Positions 10,878-24,100 of a DNA stretch of 64,000 bases are shown here, piece by piece (position 1 is the stretch's first letter; every line of letters begins with the position of its first letter). Both the position numbers and the translations under genes were made by a program. The notes beneath the pieces are model-generated. The model saw only the letters and a program-made list of their open reading frames with translations. It was not told the origin of the DNA and ran no database searches. The stretch is from Luidia sarsii (taxonomy: Eukaryota > Echinodermata > Asteroidea > Paxillosida > Luidiidae), in the NCBI GenBank assembly GCA_949987565.1, contig OX465101.1:22743367-22807366 (forward strand), read 5' to 3'.

Positions 10878-12155
10878 TTATCAATGTCCCAAGTCTGCAC
10901 GGTTATAGTACTGATGGAGCAATCCCATACTGGCGCTGATTGAGTTGGCGTCAAACAAAAACAAAAACCCAGAATAAACAGCAATACAGAAACCAATTTC
11001 AATTGCAATATATTACTACAAAAGTGCAAAATATCTCGCACCATTCACCAATATAAATAAATGCAAACGACAGAGATTTTAAAAGTCACAGAATTATCAC
11101 AATATCAACAGTGTCAACACCAATACTTTCCATCCAGATATACATACATAATGCAGATATGTAAAAACCAACTTTGCTTTTGAATTTTTCTTAAAAGGTG
11201 CACCTAGTTTCCTATGAAAATTCCTTAAACAAACAAGGTGTTTTTTGTTTTTAAACTTACAAAAACTGCACAAATTAAAATTGGCGTGATTTTGCCTGAA
11301 AGCTCACAGGTTCAAAATATCAAAATATATTATCTCCACCCCTTTGTTTTTCCCCCCATTAGTGGTTTATAAACTATGCCCGTGCATCCCTCCACAGAAC
11401 CCTGTCTTTTTCCTAGAACCCTCTTCTGTACACAATACAGGAAACAATCTTGGAAGTTTTTGTCGATTAAGAGCAGAGAGACTTTGACTGGACTAAGATT
11501 TTGCCGAGCCACTGGTTTCACATCCCCGGGGCTCTAACACCGGGGCTACCAAGCCCTCCAGTGGAGGCATGGCCTGGTGGCCAACTGAACCTTGCTCTGG
11601 TGTGGTGGCCAGTCAGAGGCCACTACTTTCACTCCATGGAATGCGGACGAGAAATTTGGTGAGCGTTTCAAAATGTGCGAATTAACAAACAGTACGACTG
11701 CGTAGACTACTTTACGAGCACAGAAACGCACAATTACGGACGCACACCTTGGGCTCGGGCTTAGGCTTCGGTCATACTTGAATTTCTCTCACCCGTTATA
11801 ATGTCAAAAGGTACCCAGAAACAAGTGGTGTGGCCAGGGTTTTTGGGTGCATACTCTGTACTCTGTATACTCTGCCAACAAACTTTCAAAGGAAGCAACA
11901 AACCACAATCTGGATTTTCAGGTTACGGAGATGAAGCCTAAAGCCCGAGCCTGATCCATGGATTCGTAAAAAGGGCCATAAGCGTAGGACGCAACGACTA
12001 CTTGTGACCAAAGGGTGCCCTCTACAGACTAAACATACCACAAAAGAATTAAATAAGCCCATCCCTGCTTTCCTGGACTGCTAGCAACCTGAGCAAGAAC
12101 AGATTAGAGTCGTCGGTCGTTCCACCGGCCCTTCTGTTTAGCTGGGCGGCCAATT
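10878..12155. other. TXNDC16 3' flank, no further gene
   Basis: Mostly unique AT-rich sequence that presumably includes the TXNDC16 3' untranslated region. A diverged S1 SINE lies at about 11466-11566. I see no AATAAA on the minus strand close to the stop, and no exon of another gene. Confidence 0.5.
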
Positions 12156-15100
12156 CTAAAGCTCCGTGTGGAGACCTTTCTCCGGGAGGGCATCGACCCC
12201 GTACGCGGCCCCTTCCACCGCCTCCTCTTCCATCTCCTCAAGCTCATCGGCATGGTGACGGTCGCCGGGGAGACGGCTCATCTTCTGGCCCTGCGCCGGG
12301 TCCATGGCGCCGTCTCGGATGAAGGCCAGGAAGTCGTAGGGGTTGACCTGCGGCTTGAAGGCGCCCTCTCTCAGACCTGTAGGGAGTTCATGTCAGAGAA
12401 GGCTGTTAGTGAGTACACTCGTGTGTATTTCTTATTCAAAGAATGACATTTTATTTTTCACTTTGAAGTTTTATTTCAAGTTCAGCTTGTATCTAGTGCT
12501 AGGTCTGGTTGGTCCCCGAGCGGACACGTACTGGAGCAGGAGGTCTGCCCTCCCAGGACGATGGACAGCCAGTCGGCCATTGCCGGCGCGGCCAGACTGA
12601 AGTCGGCCGGGTAGTTGCAGACCCTGCTGGCCCGGTGGTCCACAAAGACCAGGCTGGGCTGCAGGGACTGGCGATGGATGCCGTAGTCGCGTAGGATCTC
12701 TGAACCGAGGCAGGCTGGCTGCGATCTGGGAGGGGCAATGGAGGGCAAAAGAGATATCAGGACACCAGAGGCTGTTGCATAAGGGTGGGGGCGCCTTATC
12801 TAAACTCTTTCCCTGCATTGCATTCGTTCATTCGAATGTGTTAACACTATCACTGCTGCATTTGTTACACTGTTATCAACACCAGAAACCAACCTAAACA
12901 TTCTCCTGATGACGGCCAGAGCATACTGGTCGAAACGTCGAGTTATCACTCAGGTTCTTTTCAGAACCACACCTCTTCCTTTAAGAGACCTTATACATGT
13001 ACATGGTGTCACCGCAAACCTTCCTATATTGATTCACCCACCATGCAAAGCCTTAAGTCTTATTTATTCAACCTAAACATGACGCATGTAAATGTAAATG
13101 TGCACAGTATAAATATTACAATGCCTGAACCAAAGAGGGCAGCAAACCCTACCGGGTTGGTCTTTTGTGACTGAGTGTGGTTCTAAAAGAACCAGAACGT
13201 TTTTCAGATCCACATCCACTCACAAACGAGCAACCCTGTACGTGTCACTGCAAACCTCCTCCTTATAGTACTTCCACCATGCATAGCCTTAAGTCTTAGT
13301 TACACTATCAGCTGGGGATACAGTCTCAGTGTAGTGGTGGTTGGTTTAGTACATTATCAGTTGTAACAATTGGGCTTTTTCCACTACACCAAATAAACAC
13401 GATTATTTGGATTGCGATTTGAATCACTATTCAAACTCCGTTTTTGTTTGCGTGTGTTGACACAATAAACGCGATTATTAGTGGGATTGCAATCGTGATC
13501 CGGACTCCACTAAGAGTGAGACTTTTTCAAAATGATTGTTTTATTTGCAACACGGTGTGTGTGGCAACGCTCCACTGAATTGCGTTGGTTTTTTAATCCC
13601 ACAATGCACCGGTCAAGCTCTGATTGACAGGAAGTGCCGTGCTTGTTTACAGGCCCTTATGTCTCCCTGCGTGGGACACCCTCAAGGACACACCCACCAT
13701 TTCACCACAACTGCTTTTAGCGGCGCAAGACACGACAAAAAAAACCCCTAGATTTTGAATCGCGATTCAAATCGTGATTATTATCGTAGTGGGAACGGCC
13801 CGAATGCCTCAGAGGGAAATGTGTGGGGCAGCCGAATCAAACAATGAGACGAATGAAAGGCGGGATTCCGACTCACACGTCCATCCAGAGTATGCTGAGA
13901 TCGGAGGCATAAGCCTTGTCCCGAGCCAGTTGGGCCAGGGAGGTCTCTGCCTGGGCAGACTGCTGGTCCTGGTCCCTGAAGAGGATCAGGAAGGGCTTGC
14001 CTTGGGCGTAGTAGAGGGGGAAGGTGCTGGGGTTCAGCTCAGGCTACAGAGGTGGGGAAACGGGTAAGGGAAGAGTGAGATATATATATATATATATAGG
14101 GAGAGATAGGGAGAGGTAGAGAGAGAGAGAGGTAGAGATAGTGAGAGATAATTGAGATAGTGAGAGAGATAGAGATAGTGAGAGAGAGAGAGAGAGGGAG
14201 GGAGGGGAGAGAGGGGGGAGAAAGAGAAGGACGGAGGGAGTTAGAGAGAGACAGAGAGCAGAACGAGAGAGAAAATACAAGAGGGAAAGTCATTTGTATT
14301 ACAGATGGAACAAGAACTTTGAATTCAAACTAAAATGAGGTTTTGGCCACAGTTATTCGCTGCCTATATTTTTATTGTCTATCAGTTTTGGGCTATTGGC
14401 TTTTAAATAATGGTCATTGGCTGGGGCCACATTTTCTATCTGGTACTGGTTTTTGGATATTGACTATTGGCTGCTGGCTATTGACTATTGGGTATTGGCT
14501 GCTGGCTATTGACTATTGGGTAATTGGCTGCTGGCTACTGATCATTAGGTATTGGCTACTGGCTATTGACTATTAGGTATTGGCTACTGGCTATTGACTA
14601 TTTGGTATTGGCTATTGACTACTGGCCATTAACTACTGGTTCTGGCTCCAGCTTTGGCTGCCTGTACCTTTCTAACAGATAACGTCTAAAATGGTTGCCC
14701 GAAGCAGAGCCATAGCCGTAGCCAAAGCCACAGCTTCTTCTACGGTTTTGGTGGCTTTGTACAGAGCAAGCCCGACTCACCACGAGCGGCCGGGTGGCCG
14801 TGTGCACAAACTGGAGCAGGCTGTCCACGGTGTAGTCCCCGCTGTACTCCGCTTTGGGCTGGTGGGCGTCTGTCCACTTGAAAACCATCACCGAGGCCTT
14901 GGAAGAGTCGGCGATGGCTCTAAACCAAAGGATTGTGGAACGGTTAATAAATAAACGGTTAGGCATCCATAGATGATCCCCACAGACGTGGAACAATTGT
15001 TAAGATTTTGAGGACATCAACGAAAGACACCATCATGCGTTCATTCTGCCTTTGAGAAAGGTCCCGCTAGGCTTGAAACATGATGCCCTTTAGCAATTTC

Positions 15101-18100
15101 TTTTTAATTGGAGGCCACCATCTAAGGGCTGGATAGCTCAGAAGGTAAGAGCGCTGGTAACGCCAAACCAGAGGTTGGGATCAAGACCCAGTCCAGTCAA
15201 AGTTGGATTAATAATAATAATAACGAGAAATATATGTCTGTTGTGAAACAGAGCATAGAGCTTTTCCGCTTCTGTTTTTAACAAGTCATAGAATAGCCCC
15301 ATTCCTACTCCAAAACGCATGTACATATTTTGTGCACAAAGCCTATGGGACTCGAGTGTGGTATTCAAAAATTCATAAAAAATATAAACAATGGACCTTC
15401 GGTTCCAAACTTTAGATTTGGAATGTCTAGCACGATAGCTAACTACATACCAAATTTCGAGATGATCGGCCAATGCCTTACATGTGTTTTAAAATCACAC
15501 ATTTTGATGACGTCATGATTGCGTAACAACATTTTGGCTCCGGAAGGTGTTTCTAAACCATGTCCACAATAGATATCAACGAAAAAATGAAAAAAATCTT
15601 GCTCCGTTGGCCAAATATGCTCATTTCAATGTGAAAATCTGAAAAGTTCATGACCTCATAAATATTCATGAGATGACGTCACGGTCAATCGATGGCAATT
15701 TTTGGATACACCTTTTCCCAACTTAGATACAGTGCAAAGTTGAAACCAAACGAACTTGTACTTTTGCTTTTAATGGATTTTGAAATTTGCCCCTTCAAAG
15801 CAAGGTCACGTGACACGTGATGACGTCATGATGATATCAAGGTGTTTAGGATCAATTTCAGCATGGGCTTTATGCATTTGCCACGTTTGAAAAAAATCCA
15901 AGTCTGTTCAATGACCAAAGTCGTGCTTACAAAACCCCTGTGCATTGTCTATGGGCTTTGGGGGAGAAGAAGAAGAAGACTAAGAAAAAGCTGAACAACA
16001 GATATAGCTTTTCCGCTTCCCTGGAAGCGGCGGAAAAGCTAATAATTTGGAATTTATAGTGCACCCTTTCCTCCGCGGTGATCATAGGCGCATTACCAAA
16101 AATAAAAAAGGCTGTAAAAACCAGCAAAAGGTATCCAATAAAAATGCATGTATTAAAACAAAGAAACTAGGACAATCTTGAAGAGAAAGTCAGGCCACCA
16201 ATCCATACCAGCACCCAAACCGCAGTATGGAAATATGTTTGTCCCATCAGCGGAAAAACTAATAACTTAGGCCTCAACCCCATCAAAATTGGTAATGTCT
16301 GGATCTTCATGTCTCGATGTTAGCCATTTTGCAATTTGTGATATACAAAAATGTTGCAAACTGCTTACTGACTAAAATTACCAAAATGTGAATCTTAAAA
16401 TTGAGTGGGCCTGACGTTTCGATCCTAGCAGGACCTTTCTCTGCCTTTGAGAAAGGTCCTGCTAGGATTGAAACGTCAGGCCCATTTTTCAATTTTGTTA
16501 AAAAATGTCCAATCATTTTTTTTTTCTTCTAAATTTGAACGCCAGCAGAGGCAGAAAGAAGTCTCAGGAGAATGTCCAGATTGTTAATCCTCCTTGGGGC
16601 CCACGCATTGGTCACCCAGCCCAGCCAGTGGAGTCAGAAAGCTCTCCACGCACGAACTCTTGCTAAGCAGCATCCGACGAGACCCTTTCTTTGTACAGAT
16701 TGGACGCTCAGCAAACAAAAATGACCGTGCGTGACTTTTCTTTCATCTCACGGGATCGCCTTACATGTGGTCGGCACACTCCGCAGGGCATACCCCCATC
16801 AGTTGCTTGCCGCGTAGCATCTCGGCTGCTCTCCGGTACCCCGCCATCTCTGGTGAGAGATTGAAACCACAGTCAAAGAATCCAGAGTCAGACCTGTTTA
16901 GGATGTTCAGCAGTGATGAGTACCTCGGCCAATTCCAGATACAAAATGATTTTTTGCAGTTGAGTATGTAATTCAATGAGTGTCGGACACAAGTTCCTGT
17001 CATAGATATAATATGATTTTATGCCCTACTCACCATGTAACTAAACTGAACATACCGGTATCTTATGCTTTGTGCTGTTGAGTGTGTAATTTAACGAGTG
17101 TTTGACTCTTGTTCCTGTCATAGATGTACATAATATGATTTTAGGTCGAGGAGAATGCATTTCAAACAAGGGTTTGCCCTACTCAATGTGTAACTAAACA
17201 TGAGCTACCTTATGATTTGTGCTGTTGAGCTTGTAATTCACTGAGGGGTTGAAAAGTGTTCCTGTCATAGATATAATCTGAGGAGAATGTACTTCGAGTA
17301 GGTGTTTGCCCTACTTGACGTGTAATTAAACGCTGTAAGCTCGGCGCTTAGGCCGATTGCCTGCTGAAAAATACCTGCAGCTCAGGCGGGATCGTATCTT
17401 CTACGATTGACGCAGTGCGGTACCCGCCGCTTTACAGATTTGAATCTACCACACGACCTCGTCCAGCTCCGTGGTCCAGTTAAAAAAAAAAAAAAAAAAA
17501 AAAAAAGTTCCCGTCCCTTGTCACTCTGCATTTGAGAAAAGATCCGGCAATGGATCGAGACATCGGGCACCTCTGTCGTTTCAATGGGGCATGGGGGGGG
17601 GGGCTTACCTTTTTCCGCTGCATCTGGGAAGACTCCCACCACCACGGCCCCGAGGAGGGCGGAGGCCCAAGGGGGGAGGGACCCCCGAGAGAAGGAACGA
17701 CAGTCCCCGCAGGATTCCAGAGGCAAGGGAGTGGCTGTGGCATGTCTGACCCCCAAAACACCAAAAAAACAAAAATGGGAAGTCACAAGTTGAAAACGTA
17801 ACCAGAGACGGTGCAGATTCAGGTGGATGCAGTTCGAGTTCAAGTTCGCTAATAGCGGCTACACGAATAGCTCTTTTGTGAGCGGGATAACACTTCTGTG
17901 ACCAGGCAGCGCCCTAGAGTGCCCAACCAGGGACACCGACACCCGCCCATGAACCCTTAATAAAGCCGCCTTTCCACTGGAAATAAAAAGATGGGAAATT
18001 CAACTGTGACAGTGGTTACATTTCGAATTAATAATCGCGATCTATATCACGATCCAAATAATTGTGATTCTTATCGCGATCCCCCCCAAAAAATCTAAAT

Positions 18101-21100
18101 TAATGTCGGGTTAAAAAAAATCACAATTTATGTCGGGTTCAAAAAAATCACAATTTATGTCGGGTTCAAAATAATCACAATTTATGTCCGCGCAATCCAA
18201 TCACGTTATCTTGAGACAGTGGAAAGGGCCCTAATATTTGTGAGGGTGGCCTACCTCTCCCTCCCTCCCTCCCCAGTATCAACATTCTGTGGTTTCTGAC
18301 TCACAGTCTGTAGGCTTTCAGGATCCCGTCCTGGCTCAGCGGGCCCCGGTAGTCGGCCAGGGGCTTCCCCTTGGAGTACAGCCGGATGGTCGGGTAGGCG
18401 GTCACGTTGCCGCGCTGGCAGACGTCGGTCCAGCTGAAGCACTCCACGTGACCCAGGGGGCCGGCGGCCGAGGCGGGGAGGTCGGAGGTCGCGTCCTGAC
18501 TGATGGTTGCCGCGGCAGCGGCGTAGGACTCCAGGAAAGCCTTGCAGCGGGGGTCCCCTGAGTTTGGGAAAAATATTTTTTTTTAATAATTCAATTGCCT
18601 ACTTGATGCATAGTTATACGCGGTTTGCTATTGCTTTGCCCGATTGCCCGCTGCCACAATACGGGCAGCTCGGGCAGATTTCAAACCTGTGACTTCTGAA
18701 ATCCTGTGCAGACGTCCTACCCACCAAGCTGAATTAGGTGGTGCAGTGCCTTGGAACCTATCACGACAGTTACACAAGTCGCGCTTGGGTATGCAACGGA
18801 CGGGAAAGTCGACGGGGGAATTATTTCAGTACATACAGACTGTGTCAAGTTAAAAGCATTGTGTACTTACAGCGGACTGTGAACAAAACCACGACAAGCT
18901 GTGGGCCCGCGATGTACTCGGGGAAAGTCTTGTCATCCAGTTTGCTGACACTGGACATGTCCACCGTCTGCGAGTCTCGGAAGACGGCAAACTGAACCTC
19001 GTCATCCTGCAACTCTTGAACTGCAATGAGGAAATGGAGGTCAAAGGGGAGAAATGACATTCCAGACACTGAGAAATGACATTCCAGACACTGTGAAATG
19101 ACATTCCAGTCACTGAGAAATGACAATCCAGTCACTGAGAAATGACATTCCAGAAACTGAGAAATGACAATCCAGACACTGAGAAATGACATTCCAGACA
19201 CCGAGAAATGACATTCCAGACACTGAGAAATGACAATCCAGACACTGAGAAATGACAATCCAGACACTGAGAAATGACATTCCAGACACTGAGAAATGAC
19301 ATTCCAGACACCGAGAAATGACAATCCAGACACTGAGAAATGACAATCCAGACACTGAGAAACAACATTCCAGACACTGAGAAATGGCACTGAATACAGG
19401 CGCTGTGGGTCACAGAGTAGGCCCAATTTCATCGTGGAATCCGACACTACCAACTTCTCACTCCCCGAATGGCACATTATCATTACTTGCTTACAGTACC
19501 CCCATGATGAGCACACAAAACTTACAGCCAGCGATTGGCAAAACTGTCCCATTATCAGCAATGTCTTGCTCACTCATACCACCATCCTAGCCTAAACCCA
19601 CTTTTCCTCTGAAACTGCTTGACTCTTCATCATACCAGGAACTTCCTGCTGCTCCTCGGGCATTTCTTCCTCAGACAGTTCAGCCTCGACGTACATGTTG
19701 TCTTCGATGAAAGCGGAAATGCCGTCTGCGGTGAGAGTCCCAACCATCTCAATCAGCGATTCCTTTAGGAATTGGCACAATAAAAAGATGTCACAGGGTG
19801 CCCCTGGCCACTGCCTTGGTGCCCCCTGGTCATTGCCTTGGTGCCCCCTGGTCATTGCCTTAATGGTGCCCCTAGTTATTGCCTTGGTGCCCCCTGGCCA
19901 CTGCCTTGGTGCCCCTGGTCATTGCCTTGTTGCCCCTGGTCATTGCCTTGGTGCCCCTGGTCATTGCCTTGGTGCCCCTGGTCATTGCCTTGTTGCCCCT
20001 GGTCATTGCCTTGGTGCCCCCTGGTCATTGCCTTGGTGCCCCCTGGCCATTGCCTTGGTGCCCCCTGGCCATTGCCTTGGTGCCCCCTGGTTATTCCCTT
20101 AATGGTGCCCCTAGTTATTGCCTGGGTGCCCCTGGTCATTGCCTTGATGCCCCTGGTCATTGCCTTGGTTCCCCTGGTCATTGTCTTGGTGCTCCTGGTC
20201 ATTGCCTTGGTGCCCCTGGTCATTGCCTTGGTGCCCCTGGTCATTGTCTTGGTGCCCCTGACCATTGCCTTGGTGCCCCTGGTAATTGCCTTGGTGCCCC
20301 TGGTCATAGCCTTGGTGCCCCTGGTCATTGCCTTGATGCCCCTGGCCATTGCCTTGGTGCCCCTGGTCATTGCCTTGCTGCCTCTGGTCATAGCCTTGGT
20401 GCCCCTGATCATTGCCTTGGTGCCCCTGGCCACTGCCTTGATGCCCTGATCATTGCCTTGTTGCCCCTGGTCATTGCCTTGGTGCCCCTGGTCATTGCCT
20501 TGGTGCCCCTGGTCATTGCCTTGGTGCCCCTGGTCATTGCCTTGGTGCCCCTGGTCATTGCCTTGGTGCCACTGAGGCTGGTCATTGTCTTGGTGCCCCT
20601 GATCATCGCCTTGGTGCCCCTGGTCATAGCCTTGGTGCCCCTGATCATTGCCTTGGTGCCCCTGGCCACTGCCTTGATGCCCTGATCATTGCCTTGGTGC
20701 CCCTGGTCATTGCCTTGGTGCCCCTGGTCATTGCCTTGGTGCCCCTGGTCATTGCCTTGGTGCCCCTGGTCATTGCCTTGGTGCCCCTGGTCATTGCCTT
20801 GGTGCCCCTGGTCATTGCCTTGGTGCCACTGAGGCTGGTCATTGTCTTGGTGCCCCTGATCATCGCCTTGGTGCCCCTGGTCATAGCCTTGGTGCCCCTG
20901 ATCATTGCCTTGGTGCCCCTGGCCACTGCCTTGATGCCCTGATCATTGCCTTGGTGCCACTGAGGCTGGTCATAGCCTTGGTGCCCCTGATCATTGCCTT
21001 GGTGCCACTGGCCACTGCCTTGGTGCCCCTGGTACATGTATGTAGGAAACCCATGGAATATGAGTGAATGTGACTAAAGCTGACCAACTCAGCAGACTCA

Positions 21101-24100
21101 TACCTGGGGTGCCCTCTGCAGCATCAGGCACGGAGGATGGCAATGCTCACTTCCCTCCATTACACTCTCAGGTGTTTTATCGCTGAAAAGACGAAACCAA
21201 ATCGGAAATTAAAAAAACCTCAGAAAATCTGGAGGGCTTGACAATGTGCTCCTAAAACATACCTGCCAACCTATGTTATTGGAAATTAGGAATACTTCTG
21301 CTAAAAAAGAGGAATCATCACACAGCAGAGGGAAGACCAGGGGTTTGGACGGGGATTAGGTAGTGGAAGGGAGAAACATCACAGGGAAAGGGTGAAAGAG
21401 AGAAGTGGGGGGAGTGAAAACAAACAGAGGGATCACTGGAAAACATGCAAGGTGTGTTAATCATTCCCCATTATACGGTAGTGGTGATCTGCATGAGCAT
21501 ACTTCTCACTTCTGGACACTGACGGAAAGTCGGTTTAATGAGGGGCTTCGTGACATCAAATCCCCTCCGCCCTTTGGAGGACGGGGAGATGGGGGGAATG
21601 CTCACCTGTTCACGAGGACAAAGCCCAGACTGCCTCTGAATGTCTGTGCCAGGCTCTGGACCGTGGCCTTGTGGGTCTGGTACTGGTCTGAGTTGCTGTA
21701 GAAGTAGGCCGTGGGGATGCCCAGCCGCTGGTAGAAGACGGTCGTTCCAGAGGATTTGTACTCCACCTGGAAAGTTAAGGACAAGGATTGGGGGGGGGGT
21801 GGTATAGTCAGAGAGGACTCAATTTCATCTGTTCATTCCCTTTCCCCTTCTCCAACCCTTACCACGATCCTAGCCCTTTCACCTACTCCAACCCTTACCA
21901 CGATCCTAGCCCTTTCCCCTACTCCAACCCTTACCATGATCCTAGCCCTTTCCCCTACTCCAACCCTTACCATGATCCTAGCCCTTTCCCCTACTCCAAC
22001 CCTTACCATGATCCTAGCCCTTTCCCCTACTCCAACCCTTACCATGATCCTAGCCCTTTCCCCTACTCCAACCCGTACCACGATCCTAGCCCTTTCCTCT
22101 ACTCCAACCCTTACCATGATCCTAGCCCTTTCCCCTACTCCAACCCGTACCACGATCCTAGCCCTTTCCTCTACTCCAACCCTTACCACGATCCTAGCCC
22201 TTTCCCCTACTCCAACCCTTACCATGATCCTAGCCCTTTCCCCCTACTCCAACCCTTACCATGATCCTAGCCCTTTCCACTACTCCAACCCCTACCATGA
22301 TCCTAGCCCTTTCCCCTACTCCAACCCTTACCACGATCCTAGCCCTTTCCCCTACTCCAACCCGTACCACGATCCTAGCCCTTTCCCCTACTCCAACCCG
22401 TACCATGATCCTAGCCCTTTCCCCTACTCCAACCCTTACCATGATCCTAGCCCTTTCCCCTACTCCAACCCTTACCACGATCCTAGCCCTTTCCCCTACT
22501 CCAACCCTTACCATGATCCTAGCCCTTTCCCCTACTCCAACCCGTACCACGATCCTAGCCCTTTCCCCTACTCCAACCCTTACCATGATCCTAGCCCTTT
22601 CCCCTACTCCAACCCTTACCACGATCCTAGCCCTATCCCCTACTCCAACCTGTACCACGATCCTAGCCCTTTCCTCTACTCCAACCCTTACCACGATCCT
22701 AGCCCTTTCCCCTACTCCAACCCTTACCATGATCCTAGCCCTTTCCCCTACTCCAAACCTTACCACGATCCTAGCCCTTTCCTCTACTCCAACCCTTTCC
22801 ACGATCCTAGCCCTTTCCCCTACTCCAACCCTTACCATTATCCTAGCCCTTTCCCCTACTCCAAACCTTACCACGATCCTAGCCCTTTCCCCTACTCCAA
22901 CCCTTACCAACTTTTTTGTTGTTGGTGTGTGTGGGGCACTCAAATTGTGACCCCAGACATCTGCAACTCACATAAGGCTGGACGTCCAATGTCTTGAGGT
23001 ATAGGGCAAACTCCGGCACGGTCAACTTGCCCCGGAAGAACGACCTTTGACATGGGTCAGGCCCCTTAGCTTGTCGGCAGTTCAGCAGCCACACCCGGTC
23101 CCTGCTCTCCCTCCATTCCAAATCCGAGCTAAAAATACACAAAAACCAAACCAACCTGAAACATGCATTCTACTAGCCAGCACCAATTGCCTGCAATGAC
23201 CGTGAACTCACAGAGTGTTGGAGTTTGTCTGGGCAAGCAAACAAACAGACAAACAGATGAGCAAACAAACAAACAAACAACAGATGAGCAAACAAATGGA
23301 TGAGCAAACAAACAAATAAATGAGCAAACAGACAAACAGATGAGTAAACACACAGACAGACAAACAAATGAGCAAACAGACAAAACAAACAGCACACACA
23401 TGAGCAAACACACAGATGAGCAAACAGACAAACAAACCGACAGACAAACAAAAAACAAATGAGGAAACAAACCAACTAATGAGCAAACACTCCGATGAGC
23501 AAACAGACAGACAGACAGATGAGCAAACGGACAAACAAACAAATAAATGAGCAAACAAACCAACTAATGAGCAAACAAACAGACAGATGCGCAAAAAACA
23601 ACAAAAATTGAGGAAACAGACAAAGAGAGGAGTAATCACTATCTGCCTGTTCCTACCCTGGTCCCAGCATGTTGGTCTCCATGTTTGTTGTGATCACAAA
23701 CTGATACAGGTGGCTGTAAGCAAAGGCGCTTTCCATAAAGGCCCGGTGCTCTGAAAAGACACACACAAAAAAGGGGGCAGACATATAGTTCTGGGGTCCA
23801 TCTCACAAAGCCCCACGATCCGTCAACGCTCAGCGTGCAAAGGCTTGGAATTGTTTTTTAGGAGGATTGGATGATGGCTTCTAACACTGCAACTCTGCAA
23901 GTACAGATCTGTTGAAGCAAACGCAAGGCCAAATGACAGACTAGATGAGGGTGGCCCAGCCCCCATACACATCACTTTTGTTTTTACCTGGGGTGCCAAC
24001 TGCCATGAGTTTGGCAAAGAGGACATCTCTGCGGCCTCGAACTCGGTTTTGCAAGGCGGCCAGGTCTTGAGGGTGCTGGATGAAAGGCACCTCTCGCAGT

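Noticed and set aside
10240..10908. 222-codon frame with repeated REPAMVTEQAQAGNQLWLQS-like peptide
   Set aside because: 35-bp minisatellite translated; length is not a multiple of three, so all frames cycle through the same peptides.
19838..20685. Frames of 185-268 codons on both strands
   Set aside because: Artefacts of the 22-bp array; the unit lacks stops.
19797..22912. CRISPR-like regular repeats
   Set aside because: Units are directly adjacent with no unique spacers, lie in animal introns, and no cas genes are present.
21756..22997. 413-codon open frame with a 12-residue repeat (SPFPYSNPYHDP)
   Set aside because: It is the 36-bp minisatellite read in a stop-free frame, antisense inside a TXNDC16 intron, and it overlaps exon 7 on the other strand.
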